Positions 52,048 through 64,000 of a DNA stretch of 64,000 nucleotides are shown piece after piece. This DNA comes from Antedon mediterranea. Taxonomy: Eukaryota; Echinodermata; Crinoidea; Comatulida; Antedonidae. Below the pieces are notes generated by a model. That model had not been told where the DNA came from, did no database searches, and saw nothing but the letters and a program-made list of their open reading frames with translations. The stretch is taken from contig NC_092678.1 in NCBI RefSeq assembly GCF_964355755.1, positions 21,548,922 through 21,612,921 on the forward strand, given 5' to 3'. The first letter of the stretch is position 1; each line of letters begins with the position of its first letter. Position numbers and translations under genes: made by a program.

Positions 52048-54959
52048 CTTGTGTTTCTTTTTCAACCCGAACTATTTTTCTTTGATCACGGATTGCGAAA
52101 CTGCACTGATTTGTCTCATGGCACATGACAGCGATTTTTCACCGATTTTTTTCCGTTGATCTTTAAATTTCAAAAACATAGTATACAAAATGACTTTAAA
52201 ATATCCTGCAGATTCTGTGAATATACTATTTAATAATTAGTGAATTAGAAAATTTCGAAGACGCTAAATTTTCGTAGCCTTTATTGTTTGCTGATTTCCT
52301 GTAGCTGATTGCAACCATATTTTTCGCTGTGCAATCGTGCTTTGCTATTTTAAAATATGTGTATAAATATTCATTCGTGCAACAAATTTGTTTTGCGTCT
52401 GAGAGACAATGTGTACATAAAATAGGGAATACAGAATTTAAAAGATATTTTATTATTATATCTTTTTCAAAAATGGCAAAGTTTAGTAGATAGAAACTCA
52501 AGTCAGACAACAAAACAAGGTTGATACTGATTGTTATCTTTCTTTAATAAAAAAAAAAGAAGTTGTATAAAATTGAAGCTATATGTTTGCTAGTAATATA
52601 TTAATGGGTGTACGCTGAAATGATAAGTGGTTCTATCTATGTATTGTATTGGAAATATACAATACTGTAGTAGCAAATATGCACAAAAATTATTAAAGTT
52701 TACGAACAAATGAATGTTTTCAAGCATAGAAAAAAACTCAATCGAACTGCAGAGGAGGAAAAAAAACTGCAAAGAGGAAAAAAAATAAAAGTAGGAGGAA
52801 CCAACATCATGCATTGTTATTGGTGATCATTCATGCATATCTATATAGAAGGGCACCAATGACTTTGAATGTGAGTTTCGGTTTCTGAATTGAATTGAAA
52901 ACTACTCATGCGTATGCGCATAAAAGAACATCAATAAATTAAATTCAAGTTTTACTTTCTTATTGTTTAATCTAAAATATTTGTGTAGACCGACATTTAT
53001 CAATTTTAATTATGCAAAATTCAAAATTGGTGTCTAGATTTTTGTTTGAACCATTCAAGCGAATAGTTATAATGCATAGAATTTTTTTACCTATGACCTA
53101 CCCTGAAAATTATTCTGAAATTTATTTATTTAAAAAAAACATTCCACCTGCTTTTTTCAAAAATATTTTTCCAATTTCCCTTTAATTTTATTTGCAATTA
53201 AATTGACTAGAAATAGATAAAGATATTAAAAAATGGAAAAGATGGTAACAATACCGTTTATTTCACAAGCTAAATATTTACAGTTTCCCGCAACCCCATC
53301 CCCCTTAACAATCTTATAAGCTTCTTATTTTTTGGTAACAATTTATCATGCGACTATAGCATAATTTAACTCTTTTCGATATCCATGCTTTTTTCTCATA
53401 ATACTGATATTCAGTAGAATTTTTTTACAGAAAAGTTGCTTTAACTTGGTAGCTTGGTCGACTGATATCTGTTCTAACTCCTACATGCCATTACATTTAG
53501 ATTAGCATTTTAGTGTATAATTATTTTAGCATGAATCTCGAGAAATCTGAAATGTATTTTGAACGTAAAATAATCAATGTTTTACTCTTTCTTTCAAATG
53601 TAATTTGTGTTTCTTTCCGAATTCTTACGAAGAATGAAATTTGCTTGATGAGTGATTACTTTTTAAATTATATTATTAATTAATTAATTGATAATTATGT
53701 GTGTCTTTGTGTTAGGTGATTTCCTTGTAAAGGTGTTTTCTGTCGTGTTTTAAATCGTAGTTTTATATCAATATTTAATCAGTTTTTAGTAATTGGAAAT
53801 TATATAATTTATATATAAATTATATATTGACAGATTGTTAAATTATATTAAGGGCTTGGTATCCCGGATTGTTATCTATAAAATTTAATCAGAGTTGCTT
53901 GATATGAATACAGTGTATTTCATTAAAAAAAAGAACCAATAGGAGACTTAGTTTAAAGCATGTTTATCATCCACATTTTATTATAATAAACAAGAGTTGA
54001 GGCTGGTTGATTTTCCTTTACAAGTATATCGAATGTGCTATTAACCGTGCGCAAGTAAACTGCCCTCAATGTTTATTATTGTTCCGAAAATACCGTTTTT
54101 TAATCGATTTAATTTATTCAAGAATGAAAATTTGAGAATTGAGAATTTCCTCAAATTTTATTGTAATCAAAATTGTTTTTTAAATCAATTAATATTAATT
54201 ATGCACAATATACATTATCATATTTAGGCTTACTGTAGGTACCTTAAAATTATTAGGCAAGGCCATAGCGCGTTGTCTGCCTCATGCTGGCTACGGCCCT
54301 GTTAGGAGTGTTTAAACTATGATAGATAGGTTCTGCTCCTATTCAAAAAGCCTTAGAGTTGGACCTGTATATGTATTATAACAAATCCTATATGTTAGTT
54401 ACACAGAGAGTTGTATTTTGAGACAAAAATTGTAAATAGTTGTAAATATATTGAAAATATGGGTATCAAATTTCCTTGACGGAAAACGAAGTAGAGTATT
54501 AAAACTCGTAAAATTAAAAAGGACTTTTTAATCGCACAGTGTGATTCGCACTATACGTGCCGATTGGTTTAGATGTAGAAACATGCTCTGTCGTAGTGTA
54601 ACCTAAAATTGGCTATAGCAATTTTAATAAGACAAATTTTATGGTTGCTATTGCTGTCAACTCTTCCGAAATTTGGGTCTCTCTCGATACTGGAAATTCC
54701 AAATATAAGAATTTGCAGTCAGAAGGGATTCCACATATAAGTCTGAAAGGTCCTAAGATGCATTCTGAGAACCAGCCTTTTTGGGCAAGTCATTTGGCTA
54801 GTACAAGGATGTCTCATTTCAGTAGAGTTCATTGTATACAATTCTGTAGAAATACAAAATTGATGGTCCAAATATATTATTTTCTACATAATGCGCAGAT
54901 ATTTAAAAAAAAGTTAGATTACATTGAATACTGTACATACATGATGATAACAGAATAAA
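52048..54959 (+). other. 3' UTR and downstream region of the TFE gene
   Basis: AT-rich, no exons. Possible poly(A) signals AATAAA at about 52546, 52933-52938 and 54954-54959, so the 3' UTR may be about 0.5, 0.9 or 2.9 kb. Two Pumilio-type TGTAAATA sites lie at 54431-54438 and 54441-54448, inside only the longest form. A 105-codon frame at 54641-54958 is unassigned. Confidence 0.45.
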
Positions 54960-55294
54960 GAAATATAAAAAATTGCAATTTGTTGATTATGATTATTTTG
55001 TCAAAAAAACAAACATAAATGGACCAAGAGGCTCACAAGACAGTGATGTTTGTAGCCACAAGAAATAAAGTGGTGCAGTTACCTTACCAACTGTACAGGT
55101 TACTACGGCCCTGCAAGAAATGACGAAAGAAGAAGAGGAAGACAAGAGGAAAGATGGAGAGATGAAATCACCAAATACACAAACAAAGCAACCTGGTAGA
55201 GAATGGTATATGACAGACAGAAGAAAATGGAAATTGCAAGAGGAGGGCTTAACCCAACAATGGATGAACACAGTCGGATGATATGATTATTATT

Positions 55295-55413
55295 AAAGCT
55301 ATCAAACTTTATGTGATGTGCCCATATATAGACATGATGATGTCTTATCACTACCATATTTGGGCACATCACATTTTTTTTTGTCAAACTAGTTTGATAG
55401 TGTAGATGGTTTC
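55295..55413. mobile_element. MITE family A, copy 7
   Basis: AAAGCTATCAAACTTTATGT at the left, AACTAGTTTGATAGTGTAGA at the right, with internal ACCATATTTGGGCACATCAC. Confidence 0.8.
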
Positions 55414-55866
55414 TTTGTGGAATACAGTATATACAACCATTAGACAAATGACTTATCTTTGTTAAAAACGAAACAACAAATCATCGTCCAAAAAATGATG
55501 ATAAACAGTACACTGAATGAGAAGTGAACGAAAATAATCTAAAAACAAAATTTAAAATAATTCACAACTGATTTAGTCCAGGAAGTTTGTGGTAACTTCA
55601 GTTGACAGATGCACTTTTTGAGGCCACGTTTGATATCTTTATTTTCACCTTTTAATAATATCAAGGTTAGACATTTTGGAGTTATTATATCCAAGGTCTA
55701 CGGACAGAAAGTCTGTACATTTAGAATATGAGGTAACCACATTATGAAATTCAGTTAATGTTATTTTTCATGTATATGTCAAGTTTATCTCACAATTCCA
55801 AGGTCTTCTTCGTTTATATTTGCTGGTTTTGTCTGATCCATATGTATGCTTTCCCTGTCACACCTA

Positions 55867-56058
55867 AAGGCCAATTTACATAGATGAGCAGTAGCGGTAA
55901 GCGAAAAACCGCGTAGCTTGTCACACATAGAATCTGTATCTATCCTGAGTGGAAACCACCCGTCCGCTCCGCGTTTTGCGTTAATATAAATGGTAACATA
56001 ATAACATAGATTCTATATTTTTATTACCGTTACCACTCATCTGTGTAAATTGGCCTTA
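55867..56058. mobile_element. 192-bp MITE, family C
   Basis: AAGGCCAATTTACATAGATG at the left and CATCTGTGTAAATTGGCCTT at the right, extended by GCGGTAA against TTACCGTTA. GC-rich centre, non-coding. Confidence 0.82.
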
Positions 56059-56059
56059 A

Positions 56060-56360
56060 GTCCTACTTGTCTATACCCATCACTTGTTGTTTCATGTATT
56101 GTCTCAACCCTGAAGTGGGTAACCATTGACTTCCCCTTCCCTTTTATTGCATGTCTCAACCCTGTAGTACAATACTGTAAGTGGGTAACCATTGACTTCC
56201 GCTACCACACCCACTTGTCTGTACTCATCCCCTCCCTTTTATTGCATGTCTAAACCCTCGAGTGATTGAAGATATTGTAAGTGGGTAAATAACCATTGAC
56301 TTCCTCTACCACACCCACTGTACCAATCCCCTCCCTTTTACTGCATGTTTCAACACCAGA
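56060..56360. repeat. Tandem repeat with AAGTGGGTAACCATTGACTT
   Basis: Three to four units of about 50 and 96-98 bp, each with TGTCTCAACCCT, GTGGGTAACCATTGACTTCC and CCCTCCCTTTTATTGCATG. Directly adjoins MITE family C. Confidence 0.8.
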
Positions 56361-56724
56361 GCGATAAAATACTAGTTGACTACCATTGATTTTATACAAT
56401 GTTTTCAACTACTGTACTGTACCCATCCTCCCTTGTTTTTTGTTATCTCTTAATAGGGCCAAGGTTGATTAACTTTGTGGGTAGAAAATAGCATAACCTC
56501 GTCTATGAAATGTAATTAATTACCGATGGTGCTTTGACAAACAACCTTGATATTACGTGGAGTTCAGCCAATTATTATATAACCAACATTTGGCTGTATT
56601 AAGAGGCCTTGCTCCAATTTCTTTCCCTTCTTTTATCTGTCAAAAAATGTAGAGTTTTTAGTGTAGAATAACATGCAATATAAATAAAAAACAACACATT
56701 TAAGAATATTGTACTAGACACTAT

Positions 56725-56730
56725 TTTATT
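56725..56730 (-). terminator. Candidate poly(A) signal of KAT5
   Basis: AATAAA on the minus strand, about 393 nt after the KAT5 stop codon. Confidence 0.45.
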
Positions 56731-57122
56731 CATTCTGGATGATAAATCACAGCATATTCATTAAGTATTAAGTTGGTCAGTAAAACAAGACTTTAGCCAT
56801 TATACAGTTTAACTAGTATGGAGGTAATTGTAGGCTTATATTATTTTGATGAAACTTGTTTATAGATTCTACTGTATTCCAAACATACATACTCTAGTAG
56901 AGAGACGATTAGGCTATGTTAGTGGCATAACACAGGGGTTCCTCTTTCTGGTTTCTTGATTTCTGTTTTCACCTAGAAAGGTTAATGTGGCCTAGTTTGT
57001 TCACTATATTTTAAAGATCAAAGATTAATTAACAGCGGTAGAGAGACGGCTGAATACAGATAGTGCGAGTGAGGTACATAGGCATGGAATGATTTTAGAT
57101 TCTTATTGTTCTGTAGTATTAT

Positions 57123-58710
<1,588 letters not shown>

Positions 58711-58948
58711 TTTTGTATTTGATTTTTAACCTTTGACATTTGAATGTAATTTTCTTCAAATTACTTAACAATAGTGAATTATTTCTTCTTATTATAATAT
58801 AATTAAATAATATAATTATTTTAAATTCATAAATATTATTTAAACGCGTTTGTTTTCTATAATATATTTTAAAATACTGTAATAAAATCTTTTGTTTTTG
58901 GGTCGTTCGATCCCGGCCCCGAAAAGGGTAGGTCAAACAAGATGCAAT
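58711..58948. promoter_or_regulatory. Bidirectional KAT5/ST7 promoter region
   Basis: Only 238 bp separate the two divergent start codons. The centre is AT-rich with an AAACGCGTTT palindrome (58842-58851). The ST7 side turns GC-rich (CGATCCCGGCCCCG). No TATA box at a clear position. Confidence 0.6.
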
Positions 58949-59099
58949 ATGGCAGGCCTCTGGTCTGGTTATGTTGACAAAATAAAATCTTTTTTCGGCT
59001 TCATTTGGACTTATCTGTGGGTAATTTGGTTCGTGCTTGTTTTCTTCCTAATCTACGTGCTCCGAACACCTCTCAAAATAAGCGAAAATATGAACATTG
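58949..59099 (+). CDS. ST7: ST7 first coding exon (gene continues beyond window)
   Basis: ATG at 58949 has a strong context (A at -3, G at +4). 50 codons and one base to donor GTGAGT. The peptide (YVDKIKSF, WTYLWVIWFVLVFFLIYVLR, PLKISENMN) matches the N-terminus of suppressor of tumorigenicity 7: an amphipathic start, WTYLW leading into a TM segment at about 19-40, and a RxPLKIxxN exit. ST7 is a multi-pass membrane protein linked to LDL-receptor-related proteins; its molecular role is poorly known. An overlapping upstream ATG (58942) opens an 11-codon frame that could damp translation. No further ST7 exon was found before the right edge. Confidence 0.85.
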
Positions 59100-59576
59100 G
59101 TGAGTATAATGCATTAGTTATCTTCAGATGAAGTTGAAAAATATTTTTTTACCTCGGCCAAGAACTATTAAAGCAGCCGCCTCCTGCTGCTGATGGGGTG
59201 CCGTTGGAAGTGTCAGTCTCCTCCTCTCCAAGACGAATAATAGGCCAGACGTAGGTCTACGTGAACGCACTGTCAAAGTGTAAACATAAGCATAGCCTAC
59301 CACATCATATTTTAGTTATTAACTATTGTCGTTTATATTATTAATTGCTAGCCTTTTAGGCCTAGCTAGGCCCTAGTTGTTTACTATCATATTTATTATT
59401 ATTAATTCATGTTATTTTTATTTAACCTTGAAACATTGCATTATTATTTTTCAAGTCAATTCAAGTAATTTCTAACAATATCAAATCAACCCTTCAAACA
59501 AGCACTCATTTGTGTTCAATGAATAAACAGTAAAATGTTTTTCAACTTGAAGAATACGCATCATCAATTCAATACG

Positions 59577-59709
59577 TTTTATCACGAATAGCGCGAGCGA
59601 TGCATGATGGGAGGGAATTGGGAGCAACAGCGTATAATCAAAACTGGTGGTGGCGCTATTGCTCCCAATTCTCTCCCATCATGCATCGCTCACGCTATTT
59701 GCGATAAAC
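59577..59709. mobile_element. Foldback MITE with about 55-bp arms
   Basis: TATCACGAATAGCGCGAGCG and TGATGGGAGGGAATTGGGAG on the left return inverted on the right (CTCCCATCATGCATCGCT, ATTTGCGATAAA). The loop is about 20 nt. GC-rich against its surroundings. Confidence 0.85.
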
Positions 59710-59970
59710 TTTATTGTGATTGGTACATGACAATTGCTGTAAAAAAAATCACAAAATATTTTACTGACAATAAAAAGACCAAAAAGGACAAGCCGGTTCT
59801 GTACAAGCAAATGATTGTAAATCTGGCAAAAAAAAGCTTTTAGATAAAATCTTGTGAAATCATACACTAATTCCATCAACAATTTAACTAGTCTACTCAT
59901 CCATCCTACTCATGCATCCATGATATTATCATCCCATCAACCAGATAACCTCCATTCATACTCTTCACCT

Positions 59971-60035
59971 AGCCGTCCGTTGACTCCTCAGCTGTCTGTT
60001 GACTTCTCGGCTGTCTGTTGACTCCTTAGCTGTCC
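59971..60035. repeat. 19-bp minisatellite GCTGTCTGTTGACTTCTCG
   Basis: About three and a half copies with one or two changes each. Confidence 0.85.
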
Positions 60036-61156
60036 GAAAATTAATTAGACAAAAAACATTCCATCCAATAGGATATATTTTGTGTAGTTTTTTTTTGGGA
60101 ATACTGTATTTTAAAAAAATGTACAAAAATTAAAATTTCTATGAAATAAAACCACCCAGGTTTTTGTATGCAATTTCATAGTAGTTTGTAAAATCATTGA
60201 ATTATTTAACATACTATACTAATTAACTACCCAATTTGGAATAATCATTACATAATAATTTCAACAATGCATTAGAAAAAATATGTGTTACTATTTACTA
60301 AAATAAACTTCAGAATGATAAATTTTAAAGGGAGCCCTCTATTGTTATAATATTAATTGCTATTGTGTGTGTAATGAGGGTGAAAAGTTCATAGTAGACA
60401 CATGTACTAAAGATTATAGTCATTACGGTGTATAATCATCATAATGTAATTCTACGCAACCAGTGTTGATTTACTGGTAAGCATTTTAAACAGATTTATT
60501 TAATATAAAATTCAGTATAAATTGAAAGTTATATTAGCAATGCGTTTTTAGTAAGAATCAACGTACAGTATAGATCAAACATGACATATTGACATTTATA
60601 GTTTTTCAATATAGTTTATTAATATTAGTTTATGTAACTGTTAATTAACAACATTTGGACTTGCTTGATTACTGTTAAAGCATTGGTTCTAGTGGCAGAT
60701 AGCTACAGTATATAGTGTGCTCCAGTCCAACCAAAAATAATAAGCCACTGGGAAAAAAATGAGCCACTTTTTAACTTTAAGTATTTGAAAAATATGTACT
60801 GTATGATTTTAGCTTCATTTTGATATTGATTTTAAAATTTATTTTAATGTTTTAATTCATTGCTTTACTGTGTAACCTTGTGTACAGTATAATTTGCAAG
60901 GCCTTATAGAATAAATGCTGAAGCAAGCTATCATGATAAAGAAAGTTATAATAATATTACTGTACTGTGATAACTGCTAAAGTCAACATAATGTTCTGTA
61001 GAGCCGACAGTACATTATAATTTATAGTTTTTATAACATGCTCAGATTGTTGTTGTAACAAGCCTAGTACCTACAGTGATTATTATTGCACAGTCTTTGT
61101 ACATTCAGACTGAGACGCTATCGTTAAATAAGCATAATTCAGACCTTGATTTAAAA

Positions 61157-61226
61157 GGAGCGCCATGGCGCTGACGCTCCTTGGCGCTCCTGAAAACGAT
61201 CAAAGGAGCGCCTAAAATAGCGCTCC
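61157..61226. repeat. Paired GGAGCGCC / GGCGCTCC hairpins
   Basis: GGAGCGCC at 61157 pairs with GGCGCTCC at 61183; GGAGCGCC at 61205 pairs with GCGCTCC at 61220. The two stems are adjacent. Confidence 0.7.
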
Positions 61227-62225
61227 CCAACCTGTTACAGTGCGTCATAAAAATATATAAGAATATTAACCCCGAATACAACACACAGTCTATATATAGT
61301 CGCGCAAACGATCTTTGTTATGGCTACCCCCGATAGGCTAGGCGCGCCTACGATCTTTGATGTTGCGAGAAAAATATCGTAAACAATTCATTCTAAATAT
61401 AGTATCAGAACGTTTAATCGGTCGCTCAAAAAGACTGCCGACAGAAGACCGTAATTATACAGACCTAGTTTTTTTGGTCACATGGCATGAAACGCGATAC
61501 TTTCTGCTTTTAACCGCAACATCTCACATGTTTTTTTTTTTTAACTCAGTACGAGAGGGTGGCTGGCCGACGATAAACAGTAATTAAGATCGTGTACCTG
61601 GATTTTGTGTCACATGACATGAAACATAATACTCTCTGATCTGATCTTAACTGCTCACATGTTTTCCCCTCCAAATTCTGGTCGGGCCTTTTCTTAAGCC
61701 TTAATTAATATGGAATATATATTTATTTTGCATATATTTTGTTGGTGTCCTAGCCTAGGCTAGGTGTGATTGTTTTTATAATTCGCTAACCCAAGGTAGG
61801 ATTAAATAATTTATAGTGTAGGCCGCCGAAACTAGACTAGGCCTAGATAGCCTCGACTCTCTCTCTGCGTGAGCTGAGGTCCACGGACCCGATGTCGTCT
61901 CGTCGGCGGATTTCCAAATTAGGATAACCTATGCGTAGGCCTAGCTAGGGTGGCTACAAAAATTGTCAACTATCTTTAGATAGGATTTTAATTAGCAAAC
62001 AATACATTGTTTGTTTGCATTGTCCATGCTTCTAAAGGCGATGACAATACAATGGTGTTTACTAACCCTACGAACCACCCTACGATCGACGCGTATTTAG
62101 ATAATTATCATAACAATACATCGTAGACTAAGTTCAGAGAACAATGACCTACGATGAATTTTACGTGCGAGAGTACCATTTCCGGCCATCTAGAGGTGTC
62201 ATTTATCAAAATTCGGCTCGCCGCA

Positions 62226-62317
62226 GGCCCAACCATGGTGGGCCTGTGCCTCGGATACTTAATCAAAATAATGGCTCTCCTCAACATATTGAGGAGAGCC
62301 ATTAGGAGCTCTCCTCT
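62226..62317. other. Stacked perfect hairpins in ST7 intron 1
   Basis: AGGCCCA pairs with TGGGCCT around ACCATGG. Next, a 15-bp perfect stem (AATGGCTCTCCTCAA with its inverse) closes on a CATA loop. Its 3' arm can alternatively pair with CTCTCCTC just downstream. Confidence 0.7.
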
Positions 62318-64000
62318 TATATTTATAAATCAAGGTCTGATAATTATTGGTTTGAAAGAAAGGCTAGTCTCCTTTTCATCCTCTCGTTGGGTAACAACAT
62401 TCAGACGATCGCAATCATAGTCTTTAGTAGTCTTTAGACATAATTGAATAGCTTTGTTACTATTATTCAGGCTCCATCTACCGTTCTATAGAGGATGTAT
62501 AAGAACATGTGACTTGTAGTATGTCAGTTGATTGGTTGTCATTGTTTGACACGTTCCAGCTGTGTCTCTAACTGTTTGATTATAACGATCTCCGTTTAAA
62601 GCATCATGTCCAGTACAGGTAGTAGGTATTTGTTATCAAATCCAAATTTGTTATTAGGATCATTTTTTAATTATTATTATGTATTACGTTTACCATGTTT
62701 GCTATTTATTATCTGATTTTAAAGTATTTTATTTACTACATTACTGTACAGATTAGTTTTAATTTTTATTCATATATTTTAGATTTTTTTGCTTTTTACT
62801 ACTGTATAAAATATACTTTAAGTTCCCAAGGTATTTATTTAAATAAGATCTTTTTCTTATAAAGTGTAAAACTGTACAGTATTTTTGGCATATTTAAATT
62901 GTTATATTGGTAATAATTGATATTATCATGTGTTACTATAGGGACATGTCAAAATAATTTACAGTACTGCAGGTACTGCAGTAGAATCATTTTGACCTGG
63001 TAATTTTTAATTTGAATATTAGGATGTAAATTATCATTACTTTTAAATGATACATACAGTACAGTATCATTATTTTGCATATGTTAGATTTATAGTAGAC
63101 TAATTTTTTTTGTAAAATATCAAATATCAGCAATAAATATTAAATAATTTATTTTTATCTACATTGTTTATTTAGAGAGGAAATACAGGATCTAAACTAA
63201 TTAGTTCAGTTTAAAGTCTAAAGTAATTATAATTAATATAGCCATAATAATAATAATAATAATGAATAATAATAATATTAATAATAACAACTTTATTTAA
63301 AAACGGATGCAACACTTGAATCACCAGATTGTTGTTTTTCACAAGGCCGTTACTTACTATAAAATAATTTACACAAGTTATCATTTACAGTACATATGAA
63401 TATGATTAAAAAAACTATACAAAAAAAACCCCCAAAAAACAAAAACAAAAAATATAAAATGATATACTGTAGCTGGATGAAAATATGGATATTTATTAAA
63501 TAGTTCATCCATTAAGCTTCCTTGTCAGTGAACCACTGTCGTCTGCATTATCATGCACGATTACTTCCTAACTGCATACACTGAATTTTGTTAATATTTA
63601 ACTACTACAGTAATATTGTATAAAATATGTCTGCAAATTATTTTCTCTGACAGCAAAATTACAAGGTTACTCAAGTTCAACAGCACATGATTTTAATAAT
63701 TCACAAACCTCATTTTACTTTTCGTTTTATTTACAGTATCGTTAGATTTTGATTCAAATTATATGAGTTTTATTATTAACAAAGAAATCAAATACGCGAA
63801 TGTTCCCACATAAAAATGGAATGTTCTAAAGACGACCTTGTCTTGTTTTTGCATGAAATGTGAACATGTACAATCTAATGATATTGTCTGCAAGAAATCA
63901 CAAATCAAAAAGATTTTTTAAAAATTGCCGGAATAGAAATATTATGGTAAAGTTATTTTTATTGCACAATTTATTGTTTATATCATACTGTACCACTTAT

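Larger units (their letters stand above)
54960..57122. other. Convergent intergenic region, TFE gene to KAT5
   Basis: Contains a MITE family A copy (55295-55413), a 192-bp MITE (55867-56058), a minisatellite of about 96 bp (56060-56360) and a KAT5 poly(A) signal candidate. Otherwise nothing recognised. Confidence 0.6.
59100..64000. other. ST7 intron 1 (at least 4.9 kb, open to the right)
   Basis: Contains a foldback hairpin (59577-59709), a 19-bp minisatellite (59971-60035), a cluster of GGAGCGCC hairpins (61157-61226), a GC-richer stretch (about 61,750-62,600) with stacked hairpins at 62226-62317, and ATAAT microsatellite (63245-63290). From 62,650 to the end it is plain AT-rich DNA. Confidence 0.6.

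Noticed and set aside
54641-54958. 105-codon frame downstream of the TFE gene
   Set aside because: No recognised domain or splice partner and AT-rich at its end. It lies in the possible 3' UTR, so not listed as a gene, though not excluded.
58896-58925. B-box-like GTTCGATCC next to the ST7 start
   Set aside because: No A box at the right distance and no tRNA fold; a single match by chance in a GC-rich promoter.
59100-64000. Further ST7 exons
   Set aside because: No frame resembling the next ST7 segments, and the longest frames here come from hairpin elements or lack splice sites; the rest of the gene must lie to the right.

Overview
This is a nuclear genome window from an animal. It is AT-rich, with intron-containing genes, canonical GT-AG splice sites and many short non-autonomous transposons. 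The proteins are clearly metazoan. The general texture (one MITF/TFE gene, many MITEs, a recurrent TAGGCCTA palindrome) suggests an invertebrate deuterostome, most likely an echinoderm such as a crinoid. That assignment is inferred from texture, not proven.

Layout. (1) 1-5,875, minus strand: two head-to-tail SLC16/monocarboxylate-transporter-like genes. The right copy is complete (four coding exons, 510 aa). The left copy keeps only its first two coding exons before the window edge. (2) 7,526-52,047, plus strand: a full MITF/TFE bHLH-zipper gene in eight coding exons (456 aa), all joined in phase. It has long introns loaded with repeats. An additional candidate first exon at 22,901-23,029 is in phase with exon 3, at the same junction used by the vertebrate MITF-M isoform. 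(3) 52,048-57,122: 3' UTR and convergent intergenic DNA. (4) 57,123-58,710, minus strand: a two-exon KAT5/Tip60 histone acetyltransferase (488 aa). (5) 58,949-59,099, plus strand: first coding exon of ST7, divergent from KAT5 across about 240 bp. The rest of the window is ST7 intron 1.

The non-coding part holds several short inverted-repeat element families. These include a seven-copy family with CTCTGTCTACACTATCAAAC-like ends, a PIF/Harbinger-like pair, a 626-bp element bounded by TTAA, and a family with CCCCTATTAAGG ends. There are also tRNA-derived SINE pieces, a LINE C-terminal remnant, many minisatellites and three long hairpins. One hairpin contains a hammerhead-like core.

How the genes may relate: MITF/TFE factors control lysosomal and metabolic genes through CLEAR sites. 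A perfect 10-bp CLEAR palindrome (5,406-5,415) lies between the TFE gene and the transporter exons, inside intron 1 of the complete transporter. KAT5 and ST7 probably share a promoter. All exon coordinates come from reading splice sites and phase by eye; no database search was run.
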